Assembly (NCBI RefSeq): GCF_011758765.1
Contig: NZ_JAANOU010000001.1
Coordinates: 558,001-622,000 of the forward strand
Reading direction: 5' to 3'
Length of the DNA stretch: 64,000 nt
Source of the DNA: Amycolatopsis viridis
Lineage (GTDB): Bacteria > Actinomycetota > Actinomycetes > Mycobacteriales > Pseudonocardiaceae
Shown here piece after piece: positions 37,566 through 46,337 of the stretch. Made by a program: the position numbers and the translations under genes. The notes under the pieces are model-generated. The model made no database searches. It had not been told where the DNA came from and was given only the letters and a program-made list of their open reading frames with translations. Position 1 is the stretch's first letter. Every line of letters starts with the position of its first letter.

Positions 37566-38360
37566 GTGCAACTTGATTTCCGGATCCCGGGGACGATGAA
37601 CTTCTCCGTCGCGGAGCCGGCCGAACCGGCCGTGCCCCGCGACGCGGCGACAGTGCTGCTGCTGCGCGACGGCGACGACGGTCTCGAAGTCTTCCTCCAG
37701 CGGCGGGTGGCCGCGATGGCGTTCGCCGCCGGCATGACGGTCTTCCCCGGCGGCGGGGTGGACCAGCGCGACGCCGACGCGACGGTGGCGTGGGCCGGTC
37801 CGCCCGCGGCCGAGTGGGCGGGCTGGTTCAACGGAACCGAACAGGTCGCCCGCGCCCTGGTGTGCGCCGCGGTGCGGGAGACGTTCGAGGAGTCCGGTGT
37901 GCTGCTCGCCGGAACGGCCGACGAGGTGGTGACCGACACCGCCCGGTATGCCGGCGCGCGGGAGGCGCTCGTCTCGCGTGAGCTGTCGCTGGCGGATTTC
38001 CTGGCCCGGGAAGGGCTCACCCTGCGCTCCGACCTGCTGCGTCCGTGGGCGCACTGGATCACGCCGGCGCAGGAGAAGCGCCGCTACGACACCCGCTTCT
38101 TCGCCGCGATCCTGCCCGCCGGCCAGGAGGCCGACGGCAAGACCACCGAGGCCGAATCCTCCGGCTGGCGGCGACCCGCCGACGCCCTCGCCGACGCCGA
38201 GGCCGGCCGCAGCACGTTGATGCCCCCGACCTGGTACACGCTGACCGAGCTGGCCGCGTTCGACACCGCGGCGGCGGCGCTGGCCGCCGAGCGCACCGTC
38301 GAGGCGATCATCCCGAAGCTCATCCGCGAGGGCGACGAGATCCGGGTGGTCGTGGAATGA
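37566..38360 (+). CDS. NUDIX hydrolase, NUDT19/RP2-like
   Basis: The protein of about 264 residues has a Nudix box split by an insertion: GMTVFPGGGVDQRD, about 35 residues later CAAVRETFEESGVLL. This arrangement is that of NUDT19/RP2-type CoA or nucleotide diphosphatases. The glutamates REXXEE needed for Mg binding are present. The start is uncertain: GTG 37566, GTG 37563, TTG 37554 or ATG 37596 are all in frame and none has a clear RBS. Its stop overlaps the MBL gene by 4 bp (ATGA). Confidence 0.8.
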   Translation: MQLDFRIPGTMNFSVAEPAEPAVPRDAATVLLLRDGDDGLEVFLQRRVAAMAFAAGMTVFPGGGVDQRDADATVAWAGPPAAEWAGWFNGTEQVARALVCAAVRETFEESGVLLAGTADEVVTDTARYAGAREALVSRELSLADFLAREGLTLRSDLLRPWAHWITPAQEKRRYDTRFFAAILPAGQEADGKTTEAESSGWRRPADALADAEAGRSTLMPPTWYTLTELAAFDTAAAALAAERTVEAIIPKLIREGDEIRVVVE

Positions 38361-39127
38361 GCCACCCCGCCTACGGCGTCCTCCGCGAGGTCTCGCCCAC
38401 CGCGTCGGTCCTGCTGGAGAACAACCCGTCCACGATGACGCTGGACGGCACCAACACCTGGGTTCTGCGGGCGCCCGGCGCTCGCGAGTGCGTGATCGTC
38501 GACCCGGGCTACCAGGACCTGGACCACCTGCCGCGGCTCGCCGAGCAGGGTCCGGTCGCGCTGATCCTGCTCACCCACCACCACCCCGACCACACCGAGG
38601 GCGCGCCGTGGCTGGCGGAGCGGGTGCAGGCGCCGGTGCGCGCCTTCGACGCCGCGCTGTGCCGGGACGCGGCCCCGTTCGCCGACGGCGAGGTGGTCTC
38701 CGCGGCGGGCCTGGACATCGAGGTCCTGCACACGCCCGGCCACACCGCCGACTCGGTCTGCCTGCGGATCGGCGACCAGGTCCTGACCGGCGACACGATC
38801 CTCGGCCGCGGCACGACGGTGCTCACCGACCTCGGGTCGTACCTGGAGTCGCTGCGCCGGCTGATCGAGCTGCCGCCCGGCCTGCTCGCGCTGCCCGGTC
38901 ACGGCCCGGAGATGGCCGACTTGCGGGTCGTCGCGCAGGAGTACCTGGACCACCGCGAGCAGCGGCTCGACCAGGTCCGCGCGGCGCTGGCGAAGCTGGG
39001 CCGGCACGCCACCGCGCGTCAGGTGGTGGAGCTCGTCTACGCCGACGTGGACCGGGCACTGTGGACCCCCGCCGAGCACAGCGTCCAGGCCCAGCTGGCG
39101 TACCTGCGCTCCACCGGCCACCGGTAG
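38357..39127 (+). CDS. MBL-fold metallo-hydrolase (Rv3677c-like, LACTB2 group)
   Basis: The 256-residue protein has the metal-binding motif THHHPDH, downstream HTPGHTADS, GDTILG and the C-terminal helical domain with LPGHGPE and HREQR. This matches the LACTB2-like subgroup of hydrolases, some of which are RNases or thioesterases. ATGA overlap with the NUDIX gene implies coupling. Rv3677c holds the same place between ridA and crp in Mycobacterium. Confidence 0.88.
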   Translation: MSHPAYGVLREVSPTASVLLENNPSTMTLDGTNTWVLRAPGARECVIVDPGYQDLDHLPRLAEQGPVALILLTHHHPDHTEGAPWLAERVQAPVRAFDAALCRDAAPFADGEVVSAAGLDIEVLHTPGHTADSVCLRIGDQVLTGDTILGRGTTVLTDLGSYLESLRRLIELPPGLLALPGHGPEMADLRVVAQEYLDHREQRLDQVRAALAKLGRHATARQVVELVYADVDRALWTPAEHSVQAQLAYLRSTGHR

Positions 39128-39133
39128 AGCGCG

Positions 39134-40351
39134 CTACCCGACGAGGACCTGCTCCCGCGGCTCCTTGACGGTGCCGCGCAGCAGGTACACGACGGCGGCG
39201 AGGACCAGCGCCGCACCGGTCGCCGTGAGGAACGCGGTGGCCGGTCCGGAGTGCTCGACCAGGAACCCGCTCACCGACTGCCCGAACGCCAGACCCAGCG
39301 TCACGGCCGTGAGGACCCAGCCGAACGCCTCGGCCGCCCTGCCCTGCGGCGCGACGATCTCGATCGCAGCCGAGTGGGTCGCCGACTGCGGCGTGATCAG
39401 CGCGCCGGCCGCGAGCATCGCCACCGCGAGACCCCACAGCGTGGACGGCCACGCCAGCAGCGCCACGAGCAGCCCGAACCCGGCCAGCAGCACCGGCAAC
39501 CGCAGCGGCATCTCCCGCGGCCACGGCCGCAGGCTGTAGGCCACGCCGAACGCGACCGAGCTGACCGACCACACCGACAGCAGCACCCCGCCGAGCGCCG
39601 GTTCACCGGCCTCGGTGGTCGCGGCCGGTACCGCGACCTCGACGAACCCGATCACCACACCGAACCCGAGCGCGGCCACCGCCAGCGTCCGCATGCCCGG
39701 GCTGCTCAGGGCGCCGAGCAGCGACCGGTGGGTGCGGCCCGCCGGGCCCCACGCGCGCACGGCCGGGCTCAGCGCGAACAGGGTCGACCCGGCGACCATG
39801 CACGCACCGCCGGTGACCATCCCGGTGCCCGGCCACGGCGCCGCGACGAGCAGACCGGCCAGACCCGGGCCGAGGATGAAGAAGACCTCCATGCTGATCG
39901 CTTCGTAGGCGTAGGCCGCGTTGCGCGCGTTCGCGTCCGGCACCAGGCGCCCCCACAACGCGCGCGACGCCGAACCGACCATCGGCTCGGTGATGCCGAT
40001 GCCGAACGACAACAGGACGAGCACCGGCGTGGCTGCGTGGGCCTCGATCGCCAGCGCGAGCGTCACCAGGATCACCGCGAACATCGCCGCGGTGGCCAGC
40101 AGCGGGCGTGTGGGGCCGAACCGGTCGATCAGCCTGCCCTGCACCACCGACCCGACCGCGACCCCGACCAGCGAGCTGGCCGACACCAGCCCCGCCACGG
40201 CGAAGGACCCCAGCTCCTGCTGCGTGTAGAGCAGCGCGGACAGGCCGATCATCGCGATCGGCAGGCGCGCCAGGATCGACGCGACCATCGGACGGGTCGC
40301 GCCCGGTGTGGTCAGGGCAGCACGGTAGTCGGCGAGGGAGGTCTGGGACAC
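39134..40351 (-). CDS. MFS transporter with an operator-covered leaderless start
   Basis: The 405-residue protein has about twelve helices. Motif A is in GRLIDRFGPTRPL and the second half begins near the GALSSPGMRTLAV segment. Such carriers usually export drugs or sugars; substrate unknown. It is absent from the mycobacterial cluster. The GTG 40351 lies 7 bp after CATACT, so the message is probably leaderless, and the promoter is overlapped by three TGGTAC half-sites, pointing to a dedicated regulator not found in this window. Confidence 0.85.
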   Translation of the reverse strand: MSQTSLADYRAALTTPGATRPMVASILARLPIAMIGLSALLYTQQELGSFAVAGLVSASSLVGVAVGSVVQGRLIDRFGPTRPLLATAAMFAVILVTLALAIEAHAATPVLVLLSFGIGITEPMVGSASRALWGRLVPDANARNAAYAYEAISMEVFFILGPGLAGLLVAAPWPGTGMVTGGACMVAGSTLFALSPAVRAWGPAGRTHRSLLGALSSPGMRTLAVAALGFGVVIGFVEVAVPAATTEAGEPALGGVLLSVWSVSSVAFGVAYSLRPWPREMPLRLPVLLAGFGLLVALLAWPSTLWGLAVAMLAAGALITPQSATHSAAIEIVAPQGRAAEAFGWVLTAVTLGLAFGQSVSGFLVEHSGPATAFLTATGAALVLAAVVYLLRGTVKEPREQVLVG

Positions 40352-40388
40352 GCGTACCAGTATGCCCTGGATTGGTACGCGAGTACCA
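40351..40388 (-). promoter_or_regulatory. TGGTAC-type operator over the MFS promoter
   Basis: Three TGGTAC half-sites occur at 40354-40359, 40373-40378 and 40383-40388. The outer pair forms a 9-bp inverted repeat CGCGTACCA/TGGTACGCG (40351-40359 with 40373-40381) and the inner pair forms TGGTAC-4-GTACCA (40373-40388). A CATACT -10-like hexamer (40359-40364 on the minus strand) lies between the sites, so binding would block transcription. Confidence 0.6.
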
Positions 40389-40399
40389 GTAATTTACGC

Positions 40400-40663
40400 C
40401 TCAGGTCTCGAACTGATAACGGCTGACAGTTTTTTCCCGGGCGGGCGCAACGAACCCGCATCGGGCGCGTCTGTGAGGGTGAACGGCCTTGAAGTTCGGG
40501 GTATCGGCCGTGGCAAGGTTGACAGAGGAATACAGCTCCCTCCGGCGATGGGTCGGGGCCGGAACCGGAGGGCGGGGAGCGCGGTCTGTCGGGGGATGGC
40601 CCGCGCAACAGCAAAGGAACCGGTGCGCCACGTCGGGGGTGGCGCCCGGTTCCTTTGTTTTTG
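40400..40663 (+). ncRNA. Candidate small RNA ending in an intrinsic terminator next to crp
   Basis: The 341-bp spacer 40352-40692 has no credible ORF. At its distal end a strong stem (AAAGGAACCGG, about 40612-40622, pairing with CCGGTTCCTTT, 40646-40656, with an internal GCGCCAC/GTGGCGC pairing) is followed by GTTTTT on the plus strand. On the minus strand, where crp reads, the T tract is poor. That asymmetry suggests a plus-strand transcript. It contains several G-rich and C-rich complementary stretches. No 5' end or promoter is clear, so the start is arbitrary. It does not match any riboswitch or known RNA that I recognise. Confidence 0.35.
40612..40663 (+). terminator. Intrinsic terminator between crp and the candidate sRNA
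   Basis: Outer stem AAAGGAACCGG/CCGGTTCCTTT with inner GCGCCAC/GTGGCGC arms, followed by GTTTTT on the plus strand. It could also serve as the crp terminator on the minus strand, though with a weaker T tract. Confidence 0.75.
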
Positions 40664-40692
40664 CTGTCAGTACTTGTGCCGGAACCTGCCGG

Positions 40693-41367
40693 CTAGCGGG
40701 CGCGGCGGGCGAGGCGTTCCGGGTCGAGGATCAGCACGCTCTTGCCTTCGAGCCGCAGCCAGCCGCGGTGCGCGAAGTCGGCCAGCGCCTTGTTCACGGT
40801 CTCCCGGGAGGCGCCGACGTACTGGGCGATCTCCTCCTGCGTCAGGTCGTGCGTGACCCGCAGGATGCCGGCCTCCTGGCTGCCGAACCGCTGCGCCAGT
40901 TGCAGCAGAGCGCGCGCCACCCGGCCCGGGACGTCGGTGAAGATCAGCTCGGCGACCATGTTGTTCGTCCGGCGCAGCCTGCGGGCGATCACCCGCAGCA
41001 GCTGCTCGGCGATCTCCGGCCGGTTCGCGATCCACTTCCGCAGCGACGGCCGGTCCATCGACACCGCCCGCACCTCGGTGACCGTGGTGGCGGTCGAGGT
41101 GCGCGGGCCGGGGTCGAAGATGGACAGCTCGCCGAACATGTCCGAGGGCCCGGCGATCCACAGCAGGTTCTCCCGGCCGTCGGCCGACTTCCGGCCGATC
41201 TTCACCTTGCCGGACAGGATGATGTACAGCTTGTCGCCGGGCTCGCCCTCGGAGAAGATCACATGACCCCGCGGGAACTCCACGGTTTCCAGGGTCTGGG
41301 CGAGCGCCTCAGCCGCGGCCGGCTCCACCCCCTGGAAGATGCCCGCCCGGGCCAGGGTCTCGTCCAC
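40693..41367 (-). CDS. crp: CRP/FNR-family cAMP receptor protein
   Basis: The 224-residue protein has the same length as M. tuberculosis Rv3676 and near-identical motifs: [11 protein letters not shown] start, cyclic-nucleotide domain with [17 protein letters not shown], and the [26 protein letters not shown]. It binds cAMP and TGTGA-type DNA sites and controls many genes including other cell-wall and respiration genes. GTG 41367 has AGGAGG 7-12 bp upstream. A TAGACT -10-like box lies at 41435-41440. Confidence 0.96.
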   Translation of the reverse strand: MDETLARAGIFQGVEPAAAEALAQTLETVEFPRGHVIFSEGEPGDKLYIILSGKVKIGRKSADGRENLLWIAGPSDMFGELSIFDPGPRTSTATTVTEVRAVSMDRPSLRKWIANRPEIAEQLLRVIARRLRRTNNMVAELIFTDVPGRVARALLQLAQRFGSQEAGILRVTHDLTQEEIAQYVGASRETVNKALADFAHRGWLRLEGKSVLILDPERLARRAR

Positions 41368-41557
41368 CTCGTGCCTCCTCGTCGGTGGCGACCGTGTTCC
41401 CGCCATCCGGGGCGTGTCGCCGATCACTTGCGTGCAGTCTAGGCCGTCGGGACGAGATCGCCGCTGGGCACGCCGAGGGCAGGCCGATCACCGCCCGGCC
41501 GGGCGAGGGCGATCTCGCTCCGAACGGACAGCCTAAACCTCGCTGAATCGGTCGAGG

Positions 41558-41827
41558 TCAGCGGGTCTTGCGGGGGCGCAGCCGGGCGGCCCGGCCGCCG
41601 AGGCGGCGCAGCCGGAACAGTTCCAGCGCACGGCCGATGCCGTGCCCGTACAGCGCCCTGACCTCGTTCGGACGGGCCTGCTCGAGGAACTCCTCGACCT
41701 CTTCCTCCTGGACCGCGACGTGGCGCAGCCGGGTCTCCACCCGCTCCATGGCCAGCGCGAAGAACATCATCACGAGTGGCACCGCTACTACGAACCAGAC
41801 AGTCATCGGTTCTGAATCCTCGCTCAT
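41558..41827 (-). CDS. Small membrane protein at the Rv3675 position
   Basis: The protein of about 89 residues has an N-terminal membrane helix (VWFVVAVPLVMMFFALAME), followed by an acidic, Glu-rich helix (EEEVEEFLEQA) and a basic C-terminus (RLRRLGGRAARLRPRKTR). It occupies the place between crp and nth where Rv3675, a membrane protein, lies in Mycobacterium. Function unknown; start ATG 41827 with a GTG just before as alternative. Divergent from nth. Confidence 0.65.
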   Translation of the reverse strand: MSEDSEPMTVWFVVAVPLVMMFFALAMERVETRLRHVAVQEEEVEEFLEQARPNEVRALYGHGIGRALELFRLRRLGGRAARLRPRKTR

Positions 41828-41907
41828 CACGGCTCGGGGGTGGTGTCAGGGGTCCGGCGTGTCGGCCTCTTCCAACAGCGGCGCGGCGGCTTCCGTAGGC
41901 TAGCGGC

Positions 41908-42666
41908 GTGCCGAACGCGTCTCGTGTGAACCCCCGGAAGGGTGAGGAGAGTCGCCTCGCACTCGTCCGACGCGCCCGCCGGATGCTGCGTTGCCTCGCC
42001 GAGGCGTATCCCGGCGCACACTGCGAGCTCGACTTCACCACTCCGCTGGAGTTGCTGGTCGCGGTGGTGCTGTCGGCGCAGACCACCGACGTGCGCGTGA
42101 ACGAGGTCACCCCCGCGTTGTTCGCGCGGTACCGCACCGCGGCGGACTACGCCGGCGCGGACCGCACCGAGCTGGAGGAGCTGATCCGGCCCACCGGCTT
42201 CTACCGGGCCAAGGCGAACTCGCTGATGGGTCTGGGCGCCGCGCTCGTGGAGCGGTTCGACGGCGAGGTGCCGGGACGGCTGGCGGACCTGGTCACGCTG
42301 CCCGGCGTGGGCCGCAAGACCGCGAACGTCGTGCTCGGCAACGCGTTCGACGTGCCCGGCATCACGGTGGACACGCACTTCGGCCGCCTGGTGCGCCGCT
42401 GGGGCTGGACCACCGAGGAGGACCCGGTCAAGGTCGAGCACGCGGTCGGTGAGCTCATCCCCCGCAAGGAGTGGACCATGCTCTCGCACCGGGTGATCTT
42501 CCACGGCCGCCGCATCTGCCACGCGCGGAAACCGGCGTGCGGCGCGTGCCCGCTCGCGCGGGACTGCCCCTCCTACGGCACCGGGCCGACCGGGTTCGAG
42601 GAGGCCGCGAAGCTGGTCAAGGGCCCGGAGCGGGACCACCTGCTCGCGATGGTGACCGCGCGGTGA
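41908..42666 (+). CDS. nth: Endonuclease III
   Basis: The 252-residue DNA glycosylase/AP lyase acts in base excision repair of oxidised pyrimidines. Helix-hairpin-helix [12 protein letters not shown] with the catalytic Lys, the catalytic Asp in VDTHFGRL, and a C-terminal 4Fe-4S loop C-X6-C-X2-C-X5-C ([17 protein letters not shown]) are all present. TAGGCT (41896-41901) ends 6 bp before the GTG, so it is probably leaderless. It is the first of four genes joined by GTGA overlaps (nth, tlpA-like, nudL-like, marP). Confidence 0.96.
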   Translation: MPNASRVNPRKGEESRLALVRRARRMLRCLAEAYPGAHCELDFTTPLELLVAVVLSAQTTDVRVNEVTPALFARYRTAADYAGADRTELEELIRPTGFYRAKANSLMGLGAALVERFDGEVPGRLADLVTLPGVGRKTANVVLGNAFDVPGITVDTHFGRLVRRWGWTTEEDPVKVEHAVGELIPRKEWTMLSHRVIFHGRRICHARKPACGACPLARDCPSYGTGPTGFEEAAKLVKGPERDHLLAMVTAR

Positions 42667-43256
42667 CCACGGCGACCAAATGGGCGCTCGCGGCGGGCGT
42701 GCTGGTGCTCGCGGTGATCGTGGCCGTGCTGCCGCGCGTCCGCTCCGCGGACTCACCGGCCGCCGGCCCGGACCTCACCGCCCCCCGCGCCGCCGCGGCC
42801 CTGCCCGCGTGCCCGGCCGGCACCGGCACGGTGCCGCAGCTCGCCGGGGTGACCACCGAATGCCTCGGCGACGGCGCGACGGTCGACCTCGGCAGCGCGC
42901 TGGCCGGCCAGGTGACCGTGGTCAACGTGTGGGCCACCTGGTGCCAGCCGTGCCGCACCGAGCTGCCCGTGCTCCAGCGCTACGCCGGCGAGCCGGGCGC
43001 CGCGCGCGTGCTCACGGTGCAGGTGCAGAGCAAGCCGGACGACGGCCTCAAGCTGCTCACCGACCTCGGCGTCCGCTTGCCGACGGTGTTCGACGGCGAC
43101 GGCGGGACCGGCCCGGTCCGGGAGGCGCTCAAGGTGCCGCCCGCGCTGCCCGCGTCCTACCTGGTCACCGCGGACGGACGGGTCCGCTTCATCGAGAGCC
43201 CACGCACGTTCACCGATCCTGAGCAGGTGCGTGAGGTCGTCCGGAGGCTGTCGTGA
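42663..43256 (+). CDS. Membrane-anchored TlpA/ResA-like thiol-disulfide protein (Rv3673c-like)
   Basis: The 197-residue protein has an N-terminal helix (residues 5-24) that anchors a thioredoxin-fold domain outside the membrane. The active site WCQPC is Cys94/Cys97 and the cis-Pro is in LPASYLV. An extra pair of cysteines lies in the linker ([13 protein letters not shown]). It probably reduces or isomerises secreted protein disulfides, possibly including the MarP disulfide encoded two genes on. GTGA overlaps on both sides. Confidence 0.9.
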   Translation: MTTATKWALAAGVLVLAVIVAVLPRVRSADSPAAGPDLTAPRAAAALPACPAGTGTVPQLAGVTTECLGDGATVDLGSALAGQVTVVNVWATWCQPCRTELPVLQRYAGEPGAARVLTVQVQSKPDDGLKLLTDLGVRLPTVFDGDGGTGPVREALKVPPALPASYLVTADGRVRFIESPRTFTDPEQVREVVRRLS

Positions 43257-43948
43257 AGGGACCGCTGGTCGATCCGGCGACGGTGCCGGGCTGGCTGCGC
43301 CCGCTGGTCGAGGCCAGCGGGGAACTGGACTCGACCGCGTTCACCCGGTTCACCCCGCCCGAGGACGAGCTGACCCGGGCCGCTTCCGTGCTGATCCTGT
43401 TCGGCGACGGCGCGCGCGGGCCGGACGTCCTGCTGCTGCGCCGCGCCGACACGCTCGGCTCGCACGCCGGGCAGGTGGCCTTCCCCGGTGGCGGCGCGGA
43501 GCCCGGCGACGCCGACGTGGTCGCCACCGCGCTGCGCGAGGCCGAGGAGGAAACCGGCGTCGACCCGGCCGGGGTGCGGCCGGTCGCGGTGCTGCCCCAG
43601 CTGTTCATCCCGGTGTCCCGGTTCGCGGTGACTCCGGTGCTCGCCCACTGGCGCCGGCCGTCGCCGGTGCACGCCGTCGACCCGGCCGAGACCGCGGCGG
43701 TCGCGAGGGTGCCGCTCGCCGAACTGGCGGACCCGGCCAACCGGTTCCAGGTGCGGCGGCCCGGTACCGGGTACCGCGGACCGGCCTTCACGGTCGACGG
43801 GATGTTCGTGTGGGGGTTCACCGCCGGGCTGCTGACCGTTCTGCTGGAGCTGGGTGGCTGGGCACGCGAGTGGGACCGCGCCGACGTGCGGGATCTTGAC
43901 GTAGCGTTGCGCGATCATCTGCTCGCGACCGAAGGGGAGACGCAGTGA
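43253..43948 (+). CDS. NUDIX hydrolase, CoA pyrophosphatase-like (Rv3672c-like)
   Basis: The 231-residue protein has the NuCoA motif LLLRR...SHAGQVAFPGGGAEPGDAD directly before a complete Nudix box ending REAEEETG, the signature of the NudL/CoA diphosphatase subgroup (converting CoA to 4'-phosphopantetheine and 3',5'-ADP). Lies between tlpA-like and marP with 4-bp overlaps, as in Mycobacterium. Confidence 0.88.
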   Translation: MKGPLVDPATVPGWLRPLVEASGELDSTAFTRFTPPEDELTRAASVLILFGDGARGPDVLLLRRADTLGSHAGQVAFPGGGAEPGDADVVATALREAEEETGVDPAGVRPVAVLPQLFIPVSRFAVTPVLAHWRRPSPVHAVDPAETAAVARVPLAELADPANRFQVRRPGTGYRGPAFTVDGMFVWGFTAGLLTVLLELGGWAREWDRADVRDLDVALRDHLLATEGETQ

Positions 43949-45141
43949 ACTGGGTCGACCTCCTGGTCATCCTGCTGGCGCTGGTGGCGGCGGTGTCCGG
44001 CGCCCGCCAGGGTGTGGTGATCGCGCTGCCCGCACTGGTCGGCGTGATCGGCGGCGCCGTGCTCGGTATCCGGATCGCGCCGTGGGTCGTGGGGTTGTTC
44101 GACAACCCCGCAGCCAAGGTCGCCTTCGCTGTCGCGACGGTGGTGTTCCTGGTGGCGCTGGGTGAGACGCTCGGCGTGTGGCTGGGCCGGCGGTTCAAGT
44201 ACGCGGTCAAGCGACGGGTCAACACCGACAAGCTGACCGGCATCGACCAGACGCTGGGCGCGATCGTGCAGGCGGTCGTGGTGTTCGTGGTGGCGTGGCT
44301 GATCGCGGTGCCGCTCACCGGCGTTGCGGCGCTGCCCGGCCTGGCGCGGGCGATCAACAACTCGACCGTGCTCGGCACGGTCGACAAGGCGATGCCCCCG
44401 GCGGCCGCGGGGCTGCCGAGCGAGCTGCGCAAACTGCTCGACGTCTCCGGCTTCCCGTCCATTGTGGACCCGTTCCAGAAGACGCCGATCAACGACACCG
44501 CGCCGCCGGACGCGGCGCTGCAGGACAGCGCGACCGTGCAACAGGTGCGCGGCAGCGTGCTGAAGATCCGCGGCACCGCCGAATCCTGCTCACGGACGCT
44601 GGAGGGCAGCGGGTTCGTGATCGCCCCGCAGCGGGTCATGACGAACGCGCACGTGGTGGCCGGCACCGAGACGACGGCGGTGGAGACCACGGCCGGGCGG
44701 CTGCCGGCGCGGGTCGTGTACTTCGACCCGGAGGTCGACGTGGCGGTGCTCGCGGTGCCCCGGCTGGACGCGCCGCCGCTGACGCTGGCCAGCCAGCCGG
44801 CGAAGGCGGGGGACAGCGCGATCGTGCTGGGCTATCCGCTGGACGGCCCATTCCGGGCGACGCCGGCCCGCGTCCGCAACCAGATCACCCTCCAGGGCCC
44901 GGACATCTACGACTCGCGCACTGTGCGCCGGGACGTGTACACGGTGCGGGCGCAGGTGCGCAGCGGGAACTCGGGGGGTCCGCTGGTGGCTCCGAACGGC
45001 CAGGTGGTCGGCGTGGTGTTCGGGGCGTCGGTGGAGGACTCGGACACCGGCTTCACCCTGACCGGCAACCAGGTGCGACCGGTGATCGAGTCCGCGTCCG
45101 CGTTGAGCGCCCGGGTCTCGACGGGCAACTGCGCCGCCTGA
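43945..45141 (+). CDS. marP: Membrane-bound acid-resistance serine protease MarP
   Basis: The 398-residue protein has four N-terminal membrane helices (1-150), a linker, and a chymotrypsin-like protease domain. The catalytic triad is His236 (NAHVV), Asp265 (EVDVAVL) and Ser343 (GNSGGP), and Cys215/Cys396 form the stabilising disulfide pair. All lie within one residue of the M. tuberculosis positions (235, 264, 343, 214, 395). MarP is an outward-facing protease needed for acid and oxidative tolerance that cleaves the RipA peptidoglycan hydrolase. GTG start overlaps the NUDIX stop (GTGA). Confidence 0.96.
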   Translation: MNWVDLLVILLALVAAVSGARQGVVIALPALVGVIGGAVLGIRIAPWVVGLFDNPAAKVAFAVATVVFLVALGETLGVWLGRRFKYAVKRRVNTDKLTGIDQTLGAIVQAVVVFVVAWLIAVPLTGVAALPGLARAINNSTVLGTVDKAMPPAAAGLPSELRKLLDVSGFPSIVDPFQKTPINDTAPPDAALQDSATVQQVRGSVLKIRGTAESCSRTLEGSGFVIAPQRVMTNAHVVAGTETTAVETTAGRLPARVVYFDPEVDVAVLAVPRLDAPPLTLASQPAKAGDSAIVLGYPLDGPFRATPARVRNQITLQGPDIYDSRTVRRDVYTVRAQVRSGNSGGPLVAPNGQVVGVVFGASVEDSDTGFTLTGNQVRPVIESASALSARVSTGNCAA

Positions 45142-45157
45142 CCCCACCCCGCACGTC

Positions 45158-45346
45158 GTGTTCGCCGCCCCGCGCGCCGTGTTCGCCGCCCCGGCCGCCG
45201 TGTCGGCCGCTCCGCGCGCCGTGTTCGCCGCTCCACGTGGCGTGTTGGCCGTCCCGGCCGCCGTGTCGGCCGCTCCGCGCGCCGTGTTCGCCGCTCCGCG
45301 CGCCGTGTTGGCCGTCCCGGGTGGCGTGTTGGCTGCTCCCGGCGCT
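45158..45346. repeat. 21-bp minisatellite, nine tandem units
   Basis: Nine consecutive 21-bp units start at 45158, 45179, 45200, 45221, 45242, 45263, 45284, 45305 and 45326, with a tenth degenerate one at 45347. The core is GTGTT(C/G)GCCG(C/T)(C/T)CC. Two unit types alternate in part: units 3 and 6 are identical, and units 2 and 5 share the GGCCGCC end. As 21 is a multiple of 3, several frames stay open without being genes. It fills the spacer between the convergent marP and ephE-like genes. Confidence 0.9.
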
Positions 45347-45381
45347 GTGTGGCACATCGCGTGCCGCGGCAGCGGCCTCGC

Positions 45382-46320
45382 TCAGGTCCGCGCCAGGAAG
45401 TCCAGCAGCGCCTTCGTGGTCGGCTCGGGCGCCTCGAGGTGCGGGAAGTGGCCGATGCCGTCCAGTTCGTCCATCGCCGAGCGCGGGCCGCGCCACGGGG
45501 CCGACGCGCGGGCGGTTTCCGGCAGCACGCACGGGTCCGCGGCACCGTGGATCTGCAGCACCGGGGCCGGCACGCGGGCGCTCACCTCGGTCGCGAACCG
45601 CCGCCCCTCGCCGCGGAACTGCGCCCGGAACGCCCACCGGTAGTACTCCAGCGCGCTGTGCGCGACGCCGGGGATGAGCATGGCCTCGCGGAACAGCGCA
45701 GAGCTCGTGTCGAAATCGGCGGTGGCCGTCCACTGCGGACCGGACCAGGCGCGCAGCAGACCCGCGAGGTTGGCCCCGTCGTCCTCGGTCAGCCACCGCT
45801 CCGGCGCCACCGGCACCTGGAAGCGGAACAGGTGCGCGAGCGCCCGTGCCTGGTTGGACCGCTTGCGCCGGAGCCCGGTCCGCGCGATCGCGCTGCGCAG
45901 GGCCAGCGGGTGCGCACCGCCGAGGACGGTCACCGACGCGACGACCCGGGGGTGCAGCGCGGCCGCCGTCCACGCCAGCAGCCCGCCCCAGGCGTGACCG
46001 ACCAGGTGCGCCTGCCGTTCGCCGAGGGCCCGCACCAGGCCGGCGACGTCGCCCGCCAGCGTCCAGCCGTCGTAGCCGCGCGGCGGTTTGTCCGAATCGC
46101 CGTACCCGCGCAGATCGGCCGCGACCGCGTGGTAGCCCGCGTCGGCGAGGGCGGTGAGCTGGTGCCGCCAGGTCCACCAGAACTGCCCGAAACCGTGCAG
46201 GAACAACACCAGCGGCCCGTCCCCGGCCTCGGCGACGTGCAACCGGATTCCGTTCGCGGACACGTCGCGGTGCGCCCAGGGCCCGTCGATCCGGACGAGG
46301 GACGGGTCGGGCGGTGTCAC
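45382..46320 (-). CDS. Alpha/beta hydrolase, EphE-like (Rv3670-like), nucleophile missing
   Basis: The 312-residue protein is of the epoxide-hydrolase branch: oxyanion HGFGQFWWTW, lid region, and C-terminal GIGHFPHLEAPE with the catalytic His. The nucleophile elbow, normally GHDWG, reads GHAWGG, codon GCC. The Asp/Ser nucleophile is therefore absent and ordinary catalysis is doubtful. Other actinobacterial EphE homologues also vary here, as far as I recall. It lies downstream of a holin-like gene and NhaA in one minus-strand run, and matches the Rv3670 position next to marP. Confidence 0.85.
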   Translation of the reverse strand: MTPPDPSLVRIDGPWAHRDVSANGIRLHVAEAGDGPLVLFLHGFGQFWWTWRHQLTALADAGYHAVAADLRGYGDSDKPPRGYDGWTLAGDVAGLVRALGERQAHLVGHAWGGLLAWTAAALHPRVVASVTVLGGAHPLALRSAIARTGLRRKRSNQARALAHLFRFQVPVAPERWLTEDDGANLAGLLRAWSGPQWTATADFDTSSALFREAMLIPGVAHSALEYYRWAFRAQFRGEGRRFATEVSARVPAPVLQIHGAADPCVLPETARASAPWRGPRSAMDELDGIGHFPHLEAPEPTTKALLDFLART

Positions 46321-46337
46321 GAGTGCGGCTGCGCGGT

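Noticed and set aside
40381-40692. Riboswitch (TPP, cobalamin, c-di-AMP) between MFS and crp
   Set aside because: None of the conserved cores of these riboswitches can be found and the terminator points away from both genes.
45158-45643. Plus-strand frame of repeated VFAAPRA-like residues
   Set aside because: It is produced by the 21-bp repeat staying in phase and continues antisense into the EphE-like gene; no RBS or signal.
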